64,000 nt of DNA, taken from positions 354,598 to 418,597 of the forward strand of contig JACEEZ010022913.1 of the NCBI GenBank assembly GCA_016584305.1. Direction: 5' to 3'. Source of the stretch: Chionoecetes opilio (lineage: Eukaryota > Arthropoda > Malacostraca > Decapoda > Majidae). Below, piece by piece: positions 41,810 to 54,573 of this stretch (positions are counted from its first letter, which is position 1; every line of letters begins with the position of its first letter). The notes beneath the pieces are model-generated. The model saw only the letters and a list, made by a program, of their open reading frames with translations, did no database searches and was not told the DNA's origin. Position numbers and translations under genes: made by a program.

Positions 41810-44800
41810 ATGGGTGTGGTAGGTAAGAGTAGGGACAGGGGAGCTATTGGTGTGGTGGGTAAGAGTAGGGACAGGGGAGCTATTGGTGTGGTGGGTAAGA
41901 GCAGGGACAGGGGAGCTATTGGTGTGGTGGGTAAGAGTAGGGACAAGGGAGCTATTGGTGTGGTGGGTAAGAGTAGGGACAGGGGAGCTATTGGTGTGGT
42001 GGGTAAGAGTAGGGACAGGGGAGCTATTGGTGTGGTGGGTAAGAGTAGGGACAGGGGAGCTATTGGTGTGGTGGGTAAGAGTAGGGACAGGGGAGCTATT
42101 GGTGTGGTGGGTAAGAGTAGGGACAGGGGAGCTATTGGTGTGGTGGGTAAGAGTAGGGACAAGGGAGCTATTGGTGTGGTAGGTAAGAGTAGGGACAGGG
42201 GAGCTATTGGTGTGGGGGTAAGAGTAGGGACAGGGGAGCTATTGGGTGTGTGTGGGTATGAAGAGTAGGGACAGGGGAGCTATTGGTGTGGTGGGTAAGA
42301 GTAGGGACAAGGGGAGCTATTGGTGTGGTGGGTAAAAGTAGGGACAGGGAGCTATTGGTGTGGTGGGTAAGAGTAGGGACAGGGGAGCTATTGGTGTGGT
42401 AGGTAAGAGTAAGGACAGGGAGCTATTGGTGTGGTGGGTAAGAGTAGGGACAGGGGAGCTATTGGTGTGGTGGGTAAGAGTAGGGACAGGGGAGCTATTG
42501 GTGTGGTGGGTAGAGTAGGGACAGGGGAGCTATTGGTGTGGTGGGTAAGAGTAGGGACAGGGGAGCTATTGGTGTGGTGGGTAAGAGTAGGGACAGGGGA
42601 GCTATTGGTGTGGTGGGTAAGAGTAGGGACAGGAGGGGAAAGACGGATTGGTGTGTGGTAGGTAAGAGTAGGGACAGGGGAGCTATTGGTGTGGTGGTAA
42701 GAGTAGGGACAGGGGAGCTATTGGTGTGGTGGTAAGAGTAGGGACAGGGGAGCTATGGGTGTGGTGGGTAAGAGTAGGGACAAGGGAGCTATTGGTGTGG
42801 TGGGTAAGAGTAGGGACAAGGGAGCTATTGGTGTGGTAGGTAAGAGTAGGGACAGGGGAGCTATTGGTGTGGTGGGTAAGAGTAGGGACAAGGGGAGCTA
42901 TTGGTGTGGTGGGTAAGAGTAGGGACAGGGGAGCTATGGGTGTGGTGGGTAAGAGTAGGGACAGGGGAGCTATGGTGTGGTGGGTAAGAGTAGGGACAGG
43001 GGAGCTATTGGTGTGGTGGTAAGAGTAGGGACAGGGGAGCTATTGGTGTGGTAGGTAAGAGCAGGGACAGGGGAGCTATTGGTGTGGTGGGTAAGAGTAG
43101 GGACAAGGGAGCTATTGGTGTGGTGGTAAGAGTAGGGACAGGGGAGCTATTGGTGTGGTAGGTAAGAGTAGGGACAGGGGAGCTATTGGTGTGGTGGGTA
43201 AGAGTAGGGACAGGGGAGCTATTGGTGTGGTGGGTAAGAGTAGGGACAGGGGAGCTATTGGTGTGGTGGGTAAGAGTAGGGACAAGGGAGCTATTGGTGT
43301 GGTGGGTAAGAGTAGGGACAGGGGAGCTATTGATGTGGTGGGTAAGAGTAGGGACAGGGGAGCTATTGGTGTGGTGGGTAAGAGTAGGGACAAGGGAGCT
43401 ATTGGTGTGGTGGGTAAGAGTAGGGACAGGGGAGCTATGGGTGTGGGGGTAAGAGTAGGGACAGGGAGCTATTGGTGTGGGGGTAAGAGTAGGGACAGGG
43501 GAGCTATTGGTGTGGTGGGTAAGAGTAGGGACAAGGGAGCTATTGGTGTGGTAGGTAAGAGTAGGGACAGGGGAGCTATTGGTGTGGTGGGTAAGAGTAG
43601 GGACAAGGGAGCTATTGGTGTGGTAGGTAAGAGTAGGGACAGGGGAGCTATTGGTGTGGTGGGTAAGAGTAGGGACAAGGGAGCTATTGGTGTGGTGGGT
43701 AAGAGTAGGGACAGGGGAGCTATGGTGTGGTAGGTAAGAGTAGGGACAAGGGAGCTATTGGTGTGGTAGGTAAGAGTAGGGACAAGGGAGCTATTGGTGT
43801 GGTGGGTAAGAGTAGGGACAGGGGAGCTATTGGTGTGGTGGGTAAGAGTAGGGACAAGGGAGCTATTGGTGTGGTAGGTAAGAGTAGGGACAGGGAGCTA
43901 TTGGTGTGGTGGGTAAGAGTAGGGACAAGGGAGCTATTGGTGTGGTAGGTAAGAGTAGGGACAGGGGAGCTATTGGTGTGGTGGGTAAGAGTAGGGACAA
44001 GGGAGCTATTGGTGTGGTGGGTAAGAGTAGGGACAGGGGAGCTATTGGTGTGGTAGGTAAGAGTAGGGACAAGGGAGGTATTGGTGTGGTAGGTAAGAGT
44101 AGGGACAGGGGAGCTATTGGTGTGGTAGGTAAGAGCAGGGACAGGGAGCTATTGGTGTGGTGGGTAAGAGTAGGGACAGGGGAGCTATTGGTGTGGTGGG
44201 TAAGAGTAGGGACAAGGGAGCTATTGGTGTGGTGGGTAAGAGTAGGGACAGGGGAGCTATTGGTGTGGTAGGTAAGAGTAGGGACAAGGGAGCTATTGGT
44301 GTGGTAGGTAAGAGTAGGGACAGGGGAGCTATTGGTGTGGTAGGTAAGAGCAGGGACAGGGGAGCTATTGGTGTGGTGGGTAAGAGTAGGGACAGGAGAG
44401 CCATTGGTGTGGTGGGTAAGAGTAGGGACAAGGGAGCTATTGGTGTGGTAGGTAAGAGTAGGGACAAGGGAGCTATTGGTGTGGTGGGTAAGAGTAGAGA
44501 CAGGGGAGCTATTGGTGTGGTAGGTAAGAGTAGGGACAGGGGAGCTATTGGTGTGGTAGGTAAGAGTAGGGACAGGGGAGCTATTGGTGTGGTGGGTAAG
44601 AGTAGGGACAAGGGAGCTATTGGTGTGGTGGGTAAGAGTAGGGACAGGGGAGCTATTGGTGTGGGTGGTAAGAGTAGGGACAGGGGAGCTATTGGTGTGG
44701 TAGGTAAGAGTAGGGACAGGGGAGCTATTGGTGTGGTGGGTAAGAGTAGGGACAGGGGAGCTATTGGTGTGGTGGGTAAGAGTAGGGACAAGGGAGCTAT

Positions 44801-47800
44801 TGGTGTGGTGGGTAAGAGTAGGGACAGGGGAGCTATTGGTGTGGTAGGTAAGAGTAGGGACAGGGGAGCTATTGGTGTGGTGGGTAAGAGTAGGGACAGG
44901 GGAGCTATGGGTAGGTGGGTAAGAGTAGGGACAAGGGAGCTATTGGTGTGGTGGGTAAGAGTAGGGACAGGGGAGCTATTGGTGTGGTGGGTAATAGTAG
45001 GGACAAGGGAGCTATTGGTGTGGTGGGTAAGAGTAGGGACAAGGGAGCTATTGGTGTGGTAGGTAAGAGTAGGGACAGGGGAGCTATGGTGTGGTGGGTA
45101 AGAGTAGGGACAGGGAGCTATTGGTGTGGTGGGTAAGAGTAGGGACAGGGGAGCTATTGGTGTGGTAGGTAAGAGTAGGGACAGGGGACTATTGGTGTGG
45201 TGGGTAAGAGTAGGGACAGGGGAGCTATTGGTGTGGTGGGTAAGAGTAGGGACAGGGGAGCTATTGGTGTGGTGGGTAAGAGTAGGGACAGGGGAGCTAT
45301 TGGTGTGGTGGGTAAGAGTAGGGACAAGGGAGCTATTGGTGTGGTGGGTAAGAGTAGGGACAGGGGAGCTATTGGTGTGGTGGGTAAGAGTAGGGACAGG
45401 GGAGCTATTGGTGTGGTAGGTAAGAGTAAGGACAGGGGAGCTATTGGTGTGGTGGGTAAGAGTAGGGACAGGGGAGCTATTGGTGTGGTGGGTAAGAGTA
45501 GGGACAGGGGAGCTATTGGTGTGGTGGTAAGAGTAGGGACAGGGGAGCTATTGGTGTGGTGGGTAAGAGTAGGGACAGGGGAGCTATTGGTGTGGTGGGT
45601 AAGAGTAGGGACAGGGGAGCTATTGGTGTGGTGGGTAAGAGTAGGGACAGGGGAGCTATTGGTGTGGTAGGTAAGAGTAGGGACAGGGAGCTATTGGTGT
45701 GGTAGGTAAGAGTAGGGACAGGGGAGCTATTGGTGTGGTGGGTAAGAGTAGGGACAGGGGAGCTATGGTGTGGTGGGTAAGAGTAGGGACAAGGGAGCTA
45801 TTGGTGTGGTGGGTAAGAGTAGGGACAGGGGAGCTATTGGTGTGGTGGGTAAGAGTAGGGACAGGGGAGCTATTGGTGTGGTGGGTAAGAGTAGGGACAA
45901 GGGAGCTATTGGTGTGGTGGGTAAGAGTAGGGACAGGGAGCTATGGGTGTGGTGGGTAAGAGTAGGGACAGGGGAGCTATTGGTGTGGTGGGTAAGAGTA
46001 GGGACAGGGAGCTATTGGTGTGGTGGGTAAGAGTAGGGACAAGGGAGCTATTGGTGTGGTAGGTAAGAGTAGGGACAGGGGAGCTATTGGTGTGGTGGGT
46101 AAGAGTAGGGACAAGGGAGCTATTGGTGTGGTAGGTAAGAGTAGGGACAGGGGAGCTATTGGTGTGGTGGGTAAGAGTAGGGACAAGGGAGCTATTGGTG
46201 TGGTGGGTAAGAGTAGGGACAGGGGAGCTATTGGTGTGGTAGGTAAGAGTAGGGACAAGGGAGCTATTGGTGTGGTGGGTAAGAGTAGGGACAAGGGAGC
46301 TATTGGTGTGGTGGGTAAGAGTAGGGAACAGGGAGCTATTGGTGTGGTGGGTAAGAGTAGGGAGAAGGGAGCTATTGGTGTGGTGGGTAAGAGTAGGGAC
46401 AGGGGAGCTATTGGTGTGTGGTGGTAAGAGTAGGGACAGGGGAGCTATTGGTGTGGTGGGTAAGAGTAGGGACAAGGGAGCTATTGGTGTGGTGAGTAAG
46501 AGTAGGGACAGGGGAGCTATTGGTGTGGTGGTAAGAGTAGGGACAGGGAGCTATTGGTGTGGTGGGTAAGAGTAGGGACAGGGAGCTATTGGTGTGGTAG
46601 GGTAAGAGCAGGACAGGGAGCTATTGGTGTGGTGGGTAAGAGTAGGGACAGGAGAGCTATTGGTGTGGTGGGTAAGAGTAGGGACAGGGAGCTATTGGTG
46701 TGGTAGGTAAGAGTAGGGACAAGGGAGCTATTGGTGTGGTGGGTAAGAGTAGAGACAGGGGAGCTATTGGTGTGGTAGGTAAGAGTAGGGACAGGGGAGC
46801 TATTGGTGTGGTAGGTTAAGAGTAGGGACAGGGGAGCTATTGGTGTGGTGGGTAAGAGTAGGGACAGGGGAGCTATTGGTGTGGTAGGTAAGAGTAGGGA
46901 CAGGGGAGCTATTGGTGTGATGGGTAAGAGTAGGGACAGGGGAGCTATTGGTGTGGTGGGTAAGAGTAGGGACAGGGGAGCTATTGGTGTGGTGGGTAAG
47001 AGTAGGGACAGGGAGCTATTGGTGTGGTGGGTAAGAGTAGAGACAGGGGAGCTATTGGTGTGGTGGGTAAGAGTAGGGACAGGGAGCTTTGGTGTGGTGG
47101 GTAAGAGTAGGGCAAGGGGAGCTATTGGTGTGGTGGGTAAGAGTAGGGACAGGGGAGCTATTGGTGTGGTGGGTAAGAGTAGGGACAGGGAGCTATTGGT
47201 GTGGTGGGTAAGAGTAGGGACAGGGGAGCTATTGGTGTGGTGGGTAAGAGTAGGGACAAGGGAGCTATTGGTGTGGTGGTAAGAGTAGGGACAGGGGAGC
47301 TATTGGTGTGGTGGGTAAGAGTAGGGACAGGGGAGCTATTGGTGTGGTGGGTAAGAGAGGGACAAGGGGAGCTATTGGTGTGGTGGGTAAGAGTAGGGAC
47401 AGGGAGCTATTGGTGTGGTGGGTAAGAGTAGGGACAAGGGAGCTATTGGTGTGGTGGGTAAGAGTAGGGACAAGGGAGCTATTGGTGTGGTGGGTAAGAG
47501 TAGGGACAGGGGAGCTATTGGTGTGGTGGGTAAGAGTAGGGACAAGGGAGCTATTGGTGTGGTGGGTAAGAGTAGGGACAGGGGAGCTATTGGTGTGGTG
47601 GGTAAGAGTAGGGACAGGGGAGCTATTGGTGTGGTGGGTAAGAGTAGGGACAAGGGAGCTATTGGTGTGGTGGGTAAGAGTAGGGACAAGGGAGCTGTTG
47701 GTGTGGTGGGTAAGAGTAGGGACAGGGGAGCTATTGGTGTGGTGGGTAAGAGTAGGGACAGGGGAGCTATTGGTGTGGTGGTTAAGAGTAGGGACAGGGG

Positions 47801-48092
47801 AGCTATTGGTGTGGTGGGTAAGAGTAGGGACAAGGGAGCTATTGGTGTGGTGGGTAAGAGTAGGGACAGGGGAGCTATTGGTGTGGTAGGTAAGAGTAGG
47901 GACAAGGGAGTCTAATATCGGGTTGTGTGGGGTAAGAGTAGGGACAGGGAGCTATTGGTGTGGTGGGTAAGAGTAGGGACAGGGGAGCTATTGGTGTGGT
48001 GGGTAAGAGTAGGGACAGGGGAGCTATTGGTGTGGTAGGTAAGAGTAGGGACAGGGGAGCTATTGGTGTGGTGGGTAAGAGTAGGGACAAGG
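41810..48092. repeat. 36-bp minisatellite, about 170 copies, 6.3 kb
   Basis: Unit GGTGTGGTGGGTAAGAGTAG plus GGACAGGGGAGCTATT. Recurrent variants: GTGGGT/GTAGGT and ACAGGGG/ACAAGGG. Frequent one-base deletions in G runs. The 36-bp period is 12 codons, so long frames such as GVVGKSRDRGAI occur on both strands; they are not genes. G-rich on the plus strand. Confidence 0.97.
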
Positions 48093-48480
48093 GATTGATT
48101 GATTGATTTAATGCCAAAAAAGGTGAATGTGCCAGACATCAGAGGTCATATGGCAAAGCATAATAAGGGAAGGGGTTATAGAAAAATAGCGAAACGGTGA
48201 GGGAAGGGGAAAGAACGGAATGTTACTGCCGGATGGTTAGATCAGATGCAGGATGTGGATTTGTTGGAGGAAGGAAGTTAAATTTTCCAGGGAGAAGGAG
48301 GGGGATTCAGGGAAAATGTCCGCAAGACAGGGAGGACAAATGAGGGAAGGAACTGGAACGGGCAGTAGCAAGATGGGGGCAGGATATTAGGACATGTTGG
48401 ACAGAGAGGAGCTTGACAGGGTGATAAGAGGGTTGGGGAGGAGCGTGACATGAGATAGGAGTGTGTGATAAGGACGAGGG
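48088..48480 (-). mobile_element. (AATC)n-tailed SINE-like element
   Basis: Starts (plus strand) GATTGATTGATTTAATGCC directly at the end of the minisatellite; body matches 22480 in reverse. Confidence 0.65.
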
Positions 48481-49877
48481 AGCTATTCCTGTTGTGTGGT
48501 GTTCTGCCAAGGACAGGACAACCACACACACACACAGACCCCCCCACACACACTCACATATAGGCGCCCCCCTCCCCTCTAATATACTGGCATAGAGCTA
48601 AAATAGGCTAGCATAGCACTAAACACGGAGTAGGCCTGTGTCCTGGGACATAACAGACTACATAACCTACATAACATAAATCATAGACGTAAAAAATCTC
48701 CTTCATCCCTCTCGGCAGCATCACAGCCTATTGAGCTATTTTCGGCAATATATTATCGTCAAACCTATTGATTTTACACTTCACAATACTCTTATATCAC
48801 TAATATGAATAAAAGGGTATTTAAGGGTAAATCTCACCGGATTTACTCTAAATGGTCTGTATATCGGAAGAAGTAAACACGGCGCCCAGCTGGGCCTGAC
48901 GCGTGATTGGCTGACAGAGTAGCCAGGCCGCTGATTGGTCGTGGGAATTCAGAGGTTACGAGGTACCGATTACGTTTTATAACGAATATTCGCTTGTTGT
49001 ATTCGTGCGACTGATTGAATTGGCATTAACTTATCAAAACACCAGACTATTTTTAAGACTGTTCATAGGAGTCTCCAATTTAAGGCCTACGCAAAGAAAT
49101 ATGATGCATCGTTTAGTAACCGTAGATTTTAGCGTATTTTGTTGATAATTCTTTTTTTACACTTCATATAGGGTGATTTTTGTGTATTTTAATATATTTC
49201 AATATGTCCGCATCATTTTATGTATAAATCGCGAGCTTGATGGCTGTATTTTTATTTTTTATTTTTAGGGGCATTTATTTAAAATTTTACGTCATCCTTG
49301 TTCCTCCTCCTGAATGAGCTGTGAGGTTATTTGTGTGTGATTTGCTATGCCTACAGCCGCAGTGTGTCTGTGTGTGCCTAGGTGACATGTTTTTCGCGTG
49401 TTTACTGGAGGAATACATCTGACTCAGTGCTTGAAAGGGTCAAATTATCGATAAAACAAAACATGTATTGCTCCATGGGTTCAACACTGAACTAGGATCT
49501 GTTACTGTTTATAAATACACAAATCATATAGTATTTACCCATATTTTTTTCACGAATTATAGAACCTTTATTAAAAAGTCGATCTGTGTTGTGGTAAATT
49601 TGCGTTTTTTTCGGGCATATTTTGATACCCAATATTTCATTAATTCTTAGTTATTTCATTGTTTTTTTAGGCTTATTGTGTCCTATTTAACAATATTTTA
49701 TTATATCCGTGTTGATTTAATCATTATATTATGTATTTGATGTGTTTTGGTTTAGTAAGGGATAAGGAGCTGGGCTGCCGGCAAGCCGCCGCCTGTGACG
49801 TCACAGCGTGTTTACATGTTGGGGCCGCGGAGGTTGTTCATGGCTATAGGAGCAATAATAGCCTTATAACACGGCAT

Positions 49878-50273
49878 GGTAATTATGGAGGAGAGTTTCA
49901 CGTTCGTTTTCAGAGACACCAACTACTTTTTCTTGGCCTACAATAGGTACTTGTTCTAATGGTGCTAGTTTTATTTTGCGCAAACCAAAAAAAAAAAAAA
50001 AAAAAAAAAAATGGAAAAAAAAATTGAAACCTAACCTAACCTTATGTTTTAACCTAACCTAGCCTAACCTAACCTAACCTAACCCAACCTAACCTAACCT
50101 TACAGGTTTTAAAGAAACCTAACCTAACCTTAACCACAAAATATTATTATTAATTTTTTTTTTTTCATTGAGCGCAAGTAGAGTAGTAGTGTACAGTATA
50201 CTGAGCCAAAAAAAAATTGAATTCGTGAGTAGTAAGGTCTGTAGCGTACGTGAAACTCTCCTCCATATTAACC
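49878..50273. mobile_element. 396-bp MITE with CCTAA tract and 8-bp target duplication
   Basis: The left end GGTAATTATGGAGGAGAGTT and right end AACTCTCCTCCATATTAACC are inverted repeats (about 25 bp, few mismatches). CACGGCAT flanks both sides (49870-49877, 50274-50281). The paralogous site at 9757 has one CACGGCAT and no insertion. An 8-bp duplication fits hAT or MULE-type elements. Confidence 0.85.
50025..50140. repeat. Interstitial (CCTAA)n telomere-like tract
   Basis: Repeated AACCTAACCTAACCT with interruptions; the arthropod telomere repeat TTAGG in reverse. It lies inside the 49878 MITE. Confidence 0.85.
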
Positions 50274-50465
50274 CACGGCATTACTGGCTGTTTGCAAGGC
50301 TGAGCAACGGTAAATAGGGAGAATATCAATGCACAAACCTGAAAATAGGCTCAAATAGGTGAAATATTGGCTGTGATGGCTGTAGAGAGGGAGGAAAGAT
50401 GAGTTCTGACGTCTATGATTTGGTGTTATGTAGGTAATGTATGTCTGTTAGTGTCCCTAATACAT

Positions 50466-50710
50466 GCCCACATGTAAGAGTCAATTCGCCCACATTTAAG
50501 TCAATTCGCCCACATGTAAGAGTCAATTCGCCCACATTTAAGTCAATTCGCCCACATGTAAGAGTCAATTCGCCCACATTTAAGTCAATTCGCCTACATG
50601 TAAGAGTCAATTCGCCCACATGTAAGAGCCAATTCGCCCAAATGTAAGAGTCAATTCGCCCAAATGTAAGAGTCAATTCGCCCAAATGTAAGAGTCAATT
50701 CGCCCACTCT
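50466..50710. repeat. ~20-22-bp tandem repeat
   Basis: Alternating CATGTAAGAGTCAATTCGCC and CATTTAAGTCAATTCGCC units, about 12 copies. Confidence 0.9.
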
Positions 50711-50835
50711 AAAGTCTCGTTGGGTGTATAGGAGCATAGCAAACAATACATGCCGCATGCACCCCATTTCGTGCCTCACCCCTTGGTCAGTGTGTCTGAG
50801 TGACGTTACCTGCTCAGTATTGTACAGGTGATGAC

Positions 50836-51068
50836 TTTGTGTGTGTGTGTGTGTGTGTGTTTGTGTGTGATGGTGTGTGGGTGGGTGTGTGTGTGTTGGT
50901 GTGGGGGGGGGTGTTGGTATGTGTGTGTTGGTGTGTGTGTGTGTGTGGGGGGGGTTGGTGGTTGTGTGTGTGTGTGTGTGTGGTGGGTGGGTGGGTTGGT
51001 TGTGTGTGTGTGTGTGTGTGTGTTAGTGTTGGTGTGGGTGGGTGTGTTGGTGTGTGTGTGTGTGTATA
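50836..51068. repeat. (GT)n with G-run variants
   Basis: About 230 bp of GTGTGT/GTTGGTGTGGGGG. Confidence 0.95.
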
Positions 51069-51300
51069 TTAGAATACCAGAATCACAGACAAGGCAGTTA
51101 GGTAATAAACGCGAATGGGAGTTACCTCGAGACGGGACAAGGATGCGACCAAGGATATTAACGACATCCTCAGCGCTCCCATAAGAGTTGGAGGAGGAGA
51201 GAACACACACACACACACACACAAACCTTTCTTATAATATCCTTGGATAAGACTCTTGCCTCTGCTCTGCTCCTCGGCCAATCAGCTGACTGAGCATGCG
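51069..51300 (-). promoter_or_regulatory. Possible upstream exon/promoter of a minus-strand gene
   Basis: A unique-looking piece with an inverted CCAAT box (ATTGGCCGAGG on minus, about 51270) and an NRF1-like GCGCATGC, followed by a donor-like CTCGAG|GTAACT at about 51130. It could be a 5' exon of the SLC3 gene, 10 kb away. Speculative. Confidence 0.2.
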
Positions 51301-52578
51301 CCGCACAGCCTCAAGTAAACAATGCTGCATTTATTAACTTGTTGTAATATGGCTTTCATGAATTACCTACAAAACAAACCTTATAATCTATTTTGAAGCA
51401 TAACAATAACGTTGAAAGTATTGCTAAGTAACGCGAGGGGAAAAAAATCAATTTATCTCTTTTCCCCTCTGTCGCGCACTTTTTGAAATATCAATCATTG
51501 CTCTTATGTCGAAATTATGTTGATCAGATTAGATTTATTTGGTATTTTATCTCATCCTTGCGTTGCCGTGAATTGATTGATTTAATGCCAAAAAGGTGAA
51601 TCGATCGTTCCCGTGAAGAAAGAAGAAAAAAAGATGTAGTACATGGATAACTCTAACCTTTTTCTTCAGAACGTAATTGCCATTATAATTTGGCTATCAT
51701 TAGACAATTTTTGGTGGATATAAGCAATATTTTATAGATATGACCTGTTTTGTATCCTTGTCGACTAACTAATTTTGTATATTCAGTTACTTTTCGTAAT
51801 TTTATGGCTAACATAAGAGGCGTGAAGGAGGTAACCTGGGGGGTGTGGGTAATGCCTGGGGGGGCGTGAGCCACGAGAGAAAAAGGATGAACTGTCAGGT
51901 ATCCAACTTAAATCGCCCTTCGCTTTAGCATGGAGCTCGCTCGCGCGGGTGAGCGAACATACAGAAGAAAGTAGGTGTGAAAAACTCTGCGGTAACGTCT
52001 TGCCACGTTTCACTTACTCCGTATATTGTTGCAATACTTTATTATTTTATTATTAGTTGTGATTTGTGAAATATTTTATTATTTTACTATTAATGTAATC
52101 ATAATCATCATTATATTTATTATTTTCATTATTTTATTATTTGTTATTATCCCGCCGGGAACGCAGACAGCCGCCGTATTAAGGTGCGTCCACACAAGGC
52201 ATTACGATGCGCATTAATGCCAGTGCTTTCTCTCCTACTTGTGGCAATGAAATGCATGTTTTATTTGCCTTTACTTGTCGTAAGCCTGGGCCGGACAGAA
52301 GACAAGTCGAGGAGAGGCACAGGAAGGCGAGGGGGGCACAGAGGACCGCACGCAGGTTCGAGTCCTGCCTGTGGCAATGTCAGTTAAAAGTCTATGCTCA
52401 AATAATTAACTCTATCGCAGCATTATTCAATAATCTTAAAGATGCCGAGAAAACCATATTGGGGCAACGACCTCTGTGGTATTACTCTACGAACGTGCAC
52501 ACTCACTAAATCTCTTCTGAGGGTAATTATGTAAAACAAAACTTGAACCGGACACAAGATACTTTTCCTCGAAACCTC
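51301..52578. other. Intergenic, MITE fragments only
   Basis: An (AATC)n SINE fragment (51563-51605) and a decayed TTAA MITE (51668-51835). The rest is AT-rich with no gene recognised. Confidence 0.5.
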
Positions 52579-52582
52579 TAAT

Positions 52583-53095
52583 TTAAGCCGGCCACACACA
52601 CACCAGCGCGGCCTGTCCGGTCGACAAAAAGTGGCGAGGCATCGTTCGCCGGACGAGACCCACACACACACCGGCCGCCTCATGAAAATATACAGTACAC
52701 GTCGGACCACCGTGGTGACAACATGAATCCGCTGTCCGAAAATGACTTGTTGGTAATGGCTGCATGTGCAGCCATATATAATACTTATATATAATACGTC
52801 ATACTATATATAATACGTCATATATAATACCTATATTATCATAAATACAATTATAACTGGTACAATTAGTCATTATCTGGCCGAGCGAGGGGCGGGCCGC
52901 GCCGGAAGGCACCCACACACACGCAGGCGGCAGGCCGCGCCGGACGGAATTTTCAAGCGCCGACTGATTTTCATCCGGCCGCTGCGACAGGCCCCGCCGG
53001 ATGAAAAACACCCCCACACACACACCGGCCGCCTCTAGCCACGCCCCTTTTCGTCGGCCGGACAGGCCGCGCCGGTGTGTGTGTGGCCGGCTTTA
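52583..53095. mobile_element. ~510-bp MITE with GCCGGCCACACACACACC TIRs
   Basis: The left end AAGCCGGCCACACACACACC continues with GCGCGGCCTGTCCGG; the right end is its complement over about 45 bp. Three more internal CACACACACACCGGCCGCC-type blocks in both orientations. Confidence 0.75.
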
Positions 53096-53789
53096 GAGGA
53101 GGAGGTTCTGTGGTTAATTGAATGGCAACGATTAAGAGAGAAATGAAGGAGATATGAAAAAACTATTACTTTTCAATCATATATAAATTAAACTAATATA
53201 AATAAGATAAATACAAGATTACAATGGAAATTACGTTCTGGGTCTCAAGGGGTTAATAACGAGACGACGGGGAAAGGCGTAACAGTATATCATTGTTGCA
53301 TTGTTAGAGACTATAGCGTATTGACTGCAGTTTGCTCGGCGATAGTATGATATGATATTATGATACTGAATAATTACTGATGTGTTTTAGAACTATTGAG
53401 AAAGGAAAGGCGTCATAGATGATAATAGTCATGATAATGGATGGTAATATAGCCTACAGGCGATACAGGCGTCAACGTATTAAAAAATTAAAAATAATAA
53501 TAATAATAGTAGGTAATAACAATTATAGCCAAAGCCACGAGAGAGTCCTTTAGCCTTGATTATAAATAGCTATGCAATAAATAAGTACGTAGGGTGGCTT
53601 GGCTATATATGAAGTTTGGATTATCACAAGTCCAAGCTATATAGGTAGCCTTCACCGTCTATAAATCATGACTTTTTTCCTTCCTCCTACGCCTATTCAT
53701 TACCACCCTTCATATCGCCACACCTCATAGTTTCTTCTACATCAATAACATTACCCAGTCATTATTACCACCACCATCTGCTTGCATCA
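53096..53789. other. Intergenic, repeat fragments
   Basis: A TTAA MITE end at 53219-53256 and a SINE family 1 tail at about 53450-53510 (CCTACAGGCGATACAGGCG). No gene seen. Confidence 0.5.
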
Positions 53790-54001
53790 TTAACCCCTTC
53801 ACGCCCAGAGCTTTCCTTGGCTGTAAAAAAATTATATGTTGTCGACCCATAAAATTACGAAGTCACTGAATATACCAAATTAGTTAGTAGACAAGGATAC
53901 TAAACAGGTCATAGCTATTAAATATGGCTTATATTAACTAAAAATCGTCTAATGGTGGCCAAATTACAATGGAAATTACGTTCTGGGTCTCAAGGGGTTA
54001 A
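53790..54001. mobile_element. TTAA MITE, family T
   Basis: Full length, TTAA at both ends. Confidence 0.75.
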
Positions 54002-54146
54002 TAATTTCTACAGAATTTCAGGAATACTATATATAAGTAATCTTATAATATCGAATGCTTTCAATATCCTCTATAATTATTACATGAAAAAACTATAGTC
54101 CTGTTTTGACTTTAGATAGGAATAGATAGGTCGGAAACACTACCGT

Positions 54147-54363
54147 CAATAACACTGTAGTCGCCACTGCACTAATGTCGCCAGGCGAATATTACGAATG
54201 TTAGCATCACTACAGACTTACATGTGCCACTGAAGACAGGTACATAATATAAACTACTGTACATTCCTCTTTAGTGATACATGCTAATCTGTAGGGATGC
54301 TAAAATTCGTAATATATGGCGCCTGGCGACATTAGTGCAGTGGCGACTATAGTGTTATTGACA
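54147..54363. mobile_element. Foldback MITE with ~70-bp TIRs
   Basis: Left GTCAATAACACTGTAGTCGC, right complement; arms match over about 70 bp, loop about 75 bp. Confidence 0.8.
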
Positions 54364-54573
54364 AGCCAAGCATTAGTAGTACCATTATCATGAATACCTC
54401 GTTACTATCAACTTTTTTGTTCATTATAGTTACATCCAAGGCATGTCATCTGAAATTATCAAACGAGGCAGAATAAAACATCATCAATTTATATGGGCAT
54501 TATTTTTGTTCATTAATCCCAGTCACGTATATTTATATAGTGTAAGTTTTAAGACTAAACATCACATGTGCTT

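Larger units (their letters stand above)
48528..50457. mobile_element. Large TIR element, copy 2
   Basis: CA/C-rich left end, the AT-rich interior shared with 7310-7992, and the right arm 50282-50457 shared with 9757-9945; truncated before the outer right end. It contains a 396-bp insertion at 49878. Confidence 0.65.

Noticed and set aside
41810..48092. Long open frames on both strands, up to 301 codons
   Set aside because: All are translations of the 36-bp minisatellite; the period is a multiple of three and frames exist on opposite strands at once.
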